Of a DNA stretch of 5,662 nucleotides, positions 1 to 5,662 are shown one piece after another. The stretch is from JBJSXF01 sp046086225 (lineage in GTDB: Bacteria; Actinomycetota; Acidimicrobiia; IMCC26256; PALSA-610), in assembly GCA_046086225.1 (NCBI GenBank), contig JBJSXF010000146.1, forward strand, positions 1 to 5,662, given 5' to 3'. Every line of letters starts with the position of its first letter. Position 1 is the first letter of the stretch. Made by a program: the position numbers and the translations under genes. The notes beneath the pieces are model-generated. The model was given only the letters and a program-made list of their open reading frames with translations. It did no database searches and had not been told where the DNA came from.

Positions 1-1573
<1,573 letters not shown>

Positions 1574-1577
1574 CCCC

Positions 1578-2546
1578 ATGGCCGGCGGTCAGGAGCGCAT
1601 CCTTCGGCGCCGAATCCGTTCGGTGCAGGCCACGAAGAAGATCACGCGCGCCATGGAATTGATCGCGGCGAGCCGGATCGTGAAGGCCCAGGGTCGGGTG
1701 CAGGCCGCCCAGCCCTACGCCGACGGCATCACGGCGGTCGTCTCCAACCTGCAGTCGGTGGCCGGGGGCTCGAGTCCCCTGCTCACCCCGCGTGAGCAGA
1801 TCCGCCGGGTCGGGCTGGTCGTGATCGCAGCCGACCGCGGGCTCTGCGGTGGTTACAACTCCTCGGTCGTCCGCGCCGCCGAGGCCCAGGCCCGACTCCA
1901 CGAGGAGCAGGGTCGGGAAGTCGTCGTCTTCAGTGCAGGCCGCAAGGTCGAGAGCTACTACCGATTCCGGGAACGTCCGCCGGAAGCGGCGTTCGGCGGG
2001 TTCTCCGACAATCCGGCCTACGAGGACGCCCGGGCGATCGGGGCGGCGGTCACCCCGCCGTTCGAGGCGGGCGACATCGACCTCGTCGAGCTCATCTACA
2101 CCCGGTTCGTCTCCGCCGGTCGGCAGGAGGTCGTGGTGCGTCCGCTCCTCCCACTCGATCGCGAGGGATTCGAGGGCGACGGCGACGAGGCGGCGGGCGG
2201 CGGCGACTACGAGTTCGAGCCCGATCCCGATCGGATCCTCCTCACCCTCCTGCCCCGGTACGTCGACGCTCGGCTCTATGCCGCGCTCCTGAACGCGGCG
2301 GCGTCCGAGCACGCCTCGCGGCAGCGGGCGATGAAGGCGGCGACCGACAACGCCGAGGAACTGATCAACACCTATACGCGCCGGATGAACCGAGCGCGCC
2401 AGGACTCCATCACCACCGAGATCATGGAGATCGTCGGTGGGGCGGAGGCCTTGAGCCAGGACAAGGGCAAGGGAGCAGCGCACTTCGAGACGCGGGGCGT
2501 CGTCGATGAGCGCGGCTTCTTCGAGCCCGCATCGCACACCGCCTGA
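1578..2546 (+). CDS. atpG: F1Fo ATP synthase subunit gamma
   Basis: Central rotor shaft of F1, which turns inside the alpha3beta3 hexamer and transmits torque from the c-ring. 322 residues. The N-terminal coiled-coil helix contains KKITRAMELIAASRI (about 20-34). The Rossmann-like core carries the signature DRGLCGGYN (86-94). The C-terminal helix has SEHASRQRAMKAATDNA (243-259) and ARQDSITTEIMEIVGGAEAL, ending at residue 292, where most bacterial gammas stop or nearly stop. Here 30 further residues follow (293-322). The mycobacterial-type loop before the VELIYTRF strand is absent. Instead there is a Gly/Asp/Glu-rich insert around 194-217. The ATG lies 4 nt after the atpA stop, with no strong Shine-Dalgarno sequence (GGTGACCGAG overlaps the atpA end), which suggests translational coupling. 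The start is supported by the immediate match to the family N-terminus. Confidence 0.97.
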   Translation: MAGGQERILRRRIRSVQATKKITRAMELIAASRIVKAQGRVQAAQPYADGITAVVSNLQSVAGGSSPLLTPREQIRRVGLVVIAADRGLCGGYNSSVVRAAEAQARLHEEQGREVVVFSAGRKVESYYRFRERPPEAAFGGFSDNPAYEDARAIGAAVTPPFEAGDIDLVELIYTRFVSAGRQEVVVRPLLPLDREGFEGDGDEAAGGGDYEFEPDPDRILLTLLPRYVDARLYAALLNAAASEHASRQRAMKAATDNAEELINTYTRRMNRARQDSITTEIMEIVGGAEALSQDKGKGAAHFETRGVVDERGFFEPASHTA

Positions 2547-2548
2547 CA

Positions 2549-2553
2549 CGGAG
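2549..2553 (+). promoter_or_regulatory. Ribosome binding site of atpD, deciding its start
   Basis: CGGAG lies in the 16-nt gap after the atpG stop and 9 nt before the ATG at 2563. It supports 2563 over the in-frame ATG at 2506, which lies inside atpG and would add 19 residues (rich in Ser, Pro, His) unlike any beta N-terminus. Confidence 0.65.
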
Positions 2554-2562
2554 CAGCACGAG

Positions 2563-4002
2563 ATGACCGCAACAGTCGAGTCCTCCACCACCCACAAGGA
2601 CGGCCGCGTCGTCGCCATCTTCGGACCGGTGGTCGACGTGGAATTCCCGCCCGACGGGCTCCCCGAGATCAACACGGCCCTCCAGATGGACATCGACCTC
2701 GAGGGCACCGTGGTGACGGTGACGGCCGAGGTCGCCCAGCAGATCGGCGAGGGACGTTGCCGGGCCGTCTGCCTGAAGCCCACCGACGGGCTGAAGCGCG
2801 GCACGGTTGTGCGCAACCTCGGTCGCGGGCTCACGATGCCGGTCGGCAACGCCACCCTCGGCCACGTCTGGAACGTGACCGGTGAGCCCCTCGACACGAC
2901 GATGGCCGAGATCGGCGAGATCAGCGAACGGTGGGACATCCACCGCGATGCGCCGCCCTTCGACCAGCTCGAGCCGAAGGCCCAGATGTTCGAGACGGGC
3001 ATCAAGGTCATCGACCTCCTCGAGCCCTACGTCCAGGGCGGAAAGATTGGTCTCTTCGGCGGGGCCGGGGTGGGCAAGACGGTGCTCATCCAGGAGATGA
3101 TCAACCGGGTGGCCACCCAGCACGGTGGCGTGTCGGTCTTCGCCGGCGTGGGCGAGCGCACCCGGGAGGGCACCGACCTCTGGCTCGAGATGCAGGAGTC
3201 GGGCGTCATCGAGAAGGCCGCCCTCGTGTACGGCCAGATGGACGAGCCGCCGGGCGTGCGACTGCGGGTCGCGCTCGCGGCGCTCACCGTCGCCGAGTAC
3301 TTCCGGGACGTGCAGAACCAGGACGTGCTCCTCTTCGTCGACAACATCTTCCGGTTCGTCCAGGCGGGTTCCGAGGTGTCGACCCTGCTCGGCCGGATGC
3401 CCTCGGCGGTGGGCTACCAGCCGACGCTCGCCGACGAGATGGGTGAGCTGCAGGAGCGGATCACCTCGACCAAGGGTCACTCGATCACGTCGCTCCAGGC
3501 CGTCTACGTGCCGGCCGACGACTACACCGACCCGGCGCCGTTCACGACCTTCACCCACCTCGACGCCACGACCGAGCTCTCCCGTGAGATCGCGGCGCTC
3601 GGCATCTACCCGGCCGTCGACCCGTTGGCGTCGACCAGCAACATCCTCGCTCCCGAGATCGTCGGTCAGCGGCACTACGACGTCGCCCGCCGCACCCAGG
3701 AGACGCTGCAGCGCTACAAGGAACTGCAGGACATCATCGCCATCCTCGGGCTCGACGAGCTCTCGGAAGAGGACCGGGTGACGGTGGCCCGGGCCCGCAA
3801 GGTGCAGAAGTTCCTCTCGCAGCCCTTCTTCGTGGGCGAGGTCTTCACCGGACTGAAGGGCATCTTCGTGCCGATCGAGGAGACGGTCGAGAGCTTCGAG
3901 GCGCTGGTCAACGGCGACCTCGACCACGTGCCCGAGCAGGCGTTCTTCAACGTCGGCGGCGTCGAGTCGGTCCTGGCCAAGGCCAAGACGCTCGAAGCCT
4001 GA
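2563..4002 (+). CDS. atpD: F1Fo ATP synthase subunit beta (catalytic)
   Basis: Catalytic subunit that makes ATP from ADP and phosphate at three sites per F1, on the cytoplasmic face of the membrane. 479 residues, normal for the family. The N-terminal beta-barrel starts at GRVVAIFGPVVDVEFP. The P-loop GGAGVGKT is at 166-173 (Lys172, Thr173). The catalytic glutamate is Glu198 in GVGERTREGTDLW, and the Walker B aspartate is Asp260 in LLFVDNIFRF. GSEVSTLLGRMPSAVGYQPT and PADDYTDPAP are intact. The DELSEED lever contacting gamma and epsilon is at 398-404. DPLASTSNIL, where many bacteria have DPLDSTSR, resembles actinobacterial betas. All expected catalytic residues are present, so the subunit should be active. 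The start at 2563 is chosen from the CGGAG site and the family N-terminus. atpC follows after 12 nt. Confidence 0.98.
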   Translation: MTATVESSTTHKDGRVVAIFGPVVDVEFPPDGLPEINTALQMDIDLEGTVVTVTAEVAQQIGEGRCRAVCLKPTDGLKRGTVVRNLGRGLTMPVGNATLGHVWNVTGEPLDTTMAEIGEISERWDIHRDAPPFDQLEPKAQMFETGIKVIDLLEPYVQGGKIGLFGGAGVGKTVLIQEMINRVATQHGGVSVFAGVGERTREGTDLWLEMQESGVIEKAALVYGQMDEPPGVRLRVALAALTVAEYFRDVQNQDVLLFVDNIFRFVQAGSEVSTLLGRMPSAVGYQPTLADEMGELQERITSTKGHSITSLQAVYVPADDYTDPAPFTTFTHLDATTELSREIAALGIYPAVDPLASTSNILAPEIVGQRHYDVARRTQETLQRYKELQDIIAILGLDELSEEDRVTVARARKVQKFLSQPFFVGEVFTGLKGIFVPIEETVESFEALVNGDLDHVPEQAFFNVGGVESVLAKAKTLEA

Positions 4003-4003
4003 T

Positions 4004-4008
4004 CGGAG
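4004..4008 (+). promoter_or_regulatory. Ribosome binding site of atpC (GTG start)
   Basis: CGGAG begins 2 nt after the atpD stop and lies 6 nt before the GTG at 4015. This good spacing supports the non-ATG start of the epsilon gene. Confidence 0.65.
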
Positions 4009-4014
4009 TCCGCG

Positions 4015-4407
4015 GTGGAGGTGCAGCTCGTCTCACCGGAGCAGGTGCTCTACACAGGCGAGGCCGAGATGGTCGTCGCCCGGACGCTCGGCGGTGGTGA
4101 GATCGCGTTCCTGCGCGGTCACGCCCCCTTCATCGGGGCGCTCGACAACGCGATCGTCCGGGTGCAGGCACCGGGGGGCGAGCTCCGGTTTGCCGTCCAC
4201 GGCGGGTTCGTCGAAGTGAGCGCCGATCAGGTGATCATCCTCTCCGACGTGGCCGAGGTGCCCGAGGCGATCGACCTCGAGCGGGCGTTCGCGGCGAAGG
4301 CCCGCGCCGAAGAGGTGCTGCGGACGACGCCCGACGACTATGACGCGACGATCGCGCTCCAGCGGGCCGAGACCCGGATCGCGGTCGGCCGGACCCATCC
4401 GGCCTGA
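4015..4407 (+). CDS. atpC: F1Fo ATP synthase subunit epsilon
   Basis: Small rotor subunit that joins gamma to the c-ring and, in many bacteria, inhibits ATP hydrolysis through its C-terminal helices. 130 residues from a GTG start. The N-terminal beta-sandwich (about 1-83) starts MEVQLVSPEQVLYTGEAEMV and contains GEIAFLRGHAPFIGAL and the strand FAVHGGFVEVSADQVIILSD. The C-terminal helical hairpin (about 84-126) contains IDLERA at 86-91, matching the I/L-D-x-x-R-A motif described for ATP-binding epsilon subunits. The second helix, ALQRAETRI, has Arg117 and Arg121 in the positions where arginines assist in Bacillus PS3. The C-terminal domain is therefore not shortened in the way I recall for mycobacterial epsilon. 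It is the last gene of the operon, followed at once by the palindromic terminator. Whether ATP is bound cannot be judged from the motif alone. Confidence 0.96.
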   Translation: MEVQLVSPEQVLYTGEAEMVVARTLGGGEIAFLRGHAPFIGALDNAIVRVQAPGGELRFAVHGGFVEVSADQVIILSDVAEVPEAIDLERAFAAKARAEEVLRTTPDDYDATIALQRAETRIAVGRTHPA

Positions 4408-4408
4408 T

Positions 4409-4438
4409 CGTCGCCCGGGCGGTACCGCCGGGGCGACG
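4409..4438. terminator. 30-bp palindromic terminator between convergent atpC and glpX
   Basis: Arms CGTCGCCC (4409-4416) and GGGCGACG (4431-4438) are exact inverted repeats. Between them lies the perfect 12-bp palindrome GGCGGTACCGCC (4418-4429). The only mismatch is G opposite G (4417/4430). It begins 2 nt after the atpC stop and lies 24 nt beyond the glpX stop. No T-run follows on either strand, so it would be a tail-less hairpin of the sort often proposed in high-GC actinobacteria. Its symmetry allows it to act on both transcripts. Confidence 0.75.
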
Positions 4439-4462
4439 CCCGGGGCCCGCAGGTGCGGCCGA

Positions 4463-5452
4463 TCAGAAGTGGTCGAGGCCCGGGAACCGGGCGAGCGTCT
4501 GCCAGCGGTGCTGGGTGCGGATCTTGCGGATCGTTCCGCTCTGTGACCGCATCACGAGGCTCTCGCTGATCGCCCCGTCGCCGAAGTAGCGCACTCCCCG
4601 CAGCAGATCGCCGTCGGAGATGCCCGAGGCTGCGAAGAAGACGTCGTCGCCGTTCACGAGGTCGACGGCGGTGAGTACCCGGTCGAGGTCGTAGCCGGCG
4701 TCGAGGGCGAGTCGACGCTCGTCATCGTTGCGGGGCCAGAGCCGACCGAGGATCTCGCCACCGAGGCAGCGCAGGGCGCATGCCGCGATGACACCCTCGG
4801 GCGTGCCGCCGATGCCGAAGAGGATGTCGGTGCCCGATTCCGGCCAGGCGACCGAGATCGCGCCGGCGACGTCGCCGTCGGGGATGAGCCGCACGCGGGC
4901 GCCGGCGTCCCGGCAGGCCGCGATCACGTCGGCGTGCCGGTCGCGGTCGAGCACGACCGCGGTGACGTCGCTGACCTTCTCACCCTTGGCCTTGGCGACC
5001 GCTTCGAGGTTGGCGAGGACCGGGGCGTCGAGGTCGATGACGTCGCGGGCCTCGGGTCCGGTGGCGATCTTGTCCATGTAGACGCACGGGCCCGGGTCGA
5101 ACATCGACCCGCGCTCGGCGAGGGCGATCACCGAGATCGCGTTGTTGCGGCCGAGCGAGGTGAGCGTGGTGCCGTCGATGGGGTCGACCGCGATGTCGCA
5201 GGGCGGTCCGCCGCTGCCGAGCTCCTCGCCGTTGAAGAGCATCGGGGCCTCGTCCTTCTCGCCCTCTCCGATGACGACGACGCCCTCCATGGGCACCGTG
5301 TTCAGGACCTTGCGCATGGCATCGACCGCGGCGCCGTCGGCGGCGTTCTTGTCGCCTCGGCCGAGCCAGCGACCGGCGGCCAGCGCCGCGGCCTCGGTGG
5401 CCCGGGCCAGGTCCATGGCCAGATTGCGGTCGGGCCGCTGCGGGATCTCCAT
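4463..5452 (-). CDS. glpX: Class II fructose-1,6-bisphosphatase
   Basis: Hydrolyses fructose 1,6-bisphosphate to fructose 6-phosphate and phosphate in the cytoplasm, the committed phosphatase step of gluconeogenesis; some family members also act on sedoheptulose 1,7-bisphosphate. 329 residues, the usual length. The class II motifs are all present: GRWLGRGDKNAAD (27-39, with Asp34), GEGEKDEAPML (62-72), the metal-site motif DPIDGTT (90-96), the substrate-site segment IPDGDVAGAI (190-199), and GIGGTPEGVIAACALRCLGG (213-232, with Glu219). The protein belongs to the inositol-monophosphatase-like fold and needs divalent metal. The start is the ATG with AGGAGG 6 nt upstream. The gene stands alone and converges on atpC, with a 55-nt gap holding the shared palindrome. 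No glycerol genes are visible beside it, so the glpX name reflects family and not operon membership. Confidence 0.96.
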   Translation of the reverse strand: MEIPQRPDRNLAMDLARATEAAALAAGRWLGRGDKNAADGAAVDAMRKVLNTVPMEGVVVIGEGEKDEAPMLFNGEELGSGGPPCDIAVDPIDGTTLTSLGRNNAISVIALAERGSMFDPGPCVYMDKIATGPEARDVIDLDAPVLANLEAVAKAKGEKVSDVTAVVLDRDRHADVIAACRDAGARVRLIPDGDVAGAISVAWPESGTDILFGIGGTPEGVIAACALRCLGGEILGRLWPRNDDERRLALDAGYDLDRVLTAVDLVNGDDVFFAASGISDGDLLRGVRYFGDGAISESLVMRSQSGTIRKIRTQHRWQTLARFPGLDHF

Positions 5453-5458
5453 GGGGTG

Positions 5459-5464
5459 CCTCCT
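5459..5464 (-). promoter_or_regulatory. Shine-Dalgarno of glpX
   Basis: CCTCCT on the plus strand reads AGGAGG on the minus strand, with a 6-nt spacer to the ATG. It is the strongest ribosome binding site in the window and fixes the glpX start. An 11-nt palindrome (5465-5475, GCGCAGTGCGC) abuts it on the upstream side. Confidence 0.85.
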
Positions 5465-5498
5465 GCGCAGTGCGCCCGGGGCGGGCGGGGCAGGCAGG

Positions 5499-5504
5499 AA
5501 TGTA
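5499..5504 (-). promoter_or_regulatory. Possible -10 element for glpX
   Basis: The minus strand reads TACATT here, fitting TAnnnT, in one of the few A/T-rich patches of the spacer. It would give a leader of about 40 nt before the glpX ATG. No convincing -35 hexamer is seen 16-18 nt upstream, so the call is weak. Confidence 0.3.
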
Positions 5505-5532
5505 CCCGACCGGCTAGAACGGCGACGTTTGC

Positions 5533-5662
5533 GTGCTGGACGGCCGGGTAGCCGTGGTGACGTGGGCGGGATCGGGGATCGGTCGGGCGTGCGTGACGCG
5601 CTTCGGGGCCGAGGGTGCGATCGTCGTCGGGCTCGATGTCACCCCCGGGTCGGGCTCGGTGG
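5533..5662 (+). CDS. Short-chain dehydrogenase/reductase, N-terminal fragment (3'-truncated by window edge)
   Basis: Only the first 43 codons are in the window. The reading LDGRVAVVTWAGSGIGRACV, then RFGAEGAIVVGLDV, is the beta1-alphaA-beta2 start of the NAD(P)-binding Rossmann fold of classical SDRs. The cofactor motif is TGxxxGxG in the family; here the first Gly is Trp (codon TGG, 5563-5565), one base from GGG. The Asp of GLDV at the end of beta2 suggests NAD(H) preference if the enzyme is functional. The GTG at 5533 is chosen because an in-frame TAG stands at 5515-5517 and the residues after it match SDR N-termini. No clear Shine-Dalgarno sequence is visible. TAGAAC (5515-5520) could be a weak -10. 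The substrate cannot be inferred. It is divergent from glpX across an 80-nt spacer. Confidence 0.8.
   Translation, partial: MLDGRVAVVTWAGSGIGRACVTRFGAEGAIVVGLDVTPGSGSV

Noticed and set aside
2506..2562. Upstream in-frame ATG for atpD overlapping atpG
   Set aside because: It would add 19 residues unlike any beta N-terminus and has no ribosome binding site; the ATG at 2563 has CGGAG at good spacing.
5465..5475. Small GCGCAGTGCGC palindrome in the glpX leader as a riboswitch or attenuator
   Set aside because: The stem is only 4-5 bp and the leader is too short for a known riboswitch; such palindromes are common by chance in this composition.
5515..5532. TAGAACGGCGACGTTT as a TetR-type (KstR-like) operator before the SDR
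   Set aside because: The KstR-type box pairs AAC and GTT across about 2 nt. Here AACG and CGTT are separated by 4 nt and the outer bases do not pair, so support is too weak.
4934..5551. 205-codon plus-strand frame antisense to glpX
   Set aside because: Glp X is complete with all class II motifs on the other strand. The plus-strand translation is low-complexity (Val, Asp, Arg, Gly) and is the expected GC-rich shadow.

Overview
This is a high-GC window with strong G/C preference at third codon positions. Protein details place it in the Actinomycetota. The alpha subunit P-loop reads GDRKTGKT, the beta subunit contains DPLASTSNIL, and the alpha C-terminus runs beyond the usual end. The wording of alpha and beta feels closest to Acidimicrobiia-like lineages, but that is an impression from memory and not a search result.

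Layout: bases 1-4407 on the plus strand hold the 3' half of an F1Fo ATP synthase operon in the standard order: atpA (alpha, first few codons cut off by the window edge), atpG (gamma), atpD (beta) and atpC (epsilon). Gaps between the genes are 4, 16 and 12 nt, so they are almost certainly co-transcribed and probably translationally coupled. The Fo and delta genes (atpB, atpE, atpF, atpH) would be expected just upstream, outside the window. A near-perfect 30-bp palindrome starts two bases after the atpC stop codon. It lies between two convergent genes and is the likely (possibly bidirectional) terminator.

Bases 4463-5452 on the minus strand encode a complete class II fructose-1,6-bisphosphatase (GlpX family), with a perfect AGGAGG ribosome binding site. 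A short divergent spacer (5453-5532) separates it from the start of a short-chain dehydrogenase/reductase that runs off the right edge. That SDR carries Trp where the first Gly of the TGxxxGxG cofactor motif is expected.

Functionally, the four ATP synthase genes supply the catalytic hexamer (alpha, beta), rotor shaft (gamma) and rotor-bound regulator (epsilon) of the enzyme that couples proton flow to ATP synthesis at the cytoplasmic membrane. The bisphosphatase is a gluconeogenic enzyme with no direct mechanistic link to it. I see no CRISPR array, mobile element, tRNA, rRNA or novel defence or biosynthetic system. The window is mostly conserved core genome. The points worth a second look are small: a one-residue shortening next to the alpha adenine pocket, C-terminal tails on alpha and gamma, a hairpin near the end of atpA, the terminator palindrome, and the altered SDR motif.
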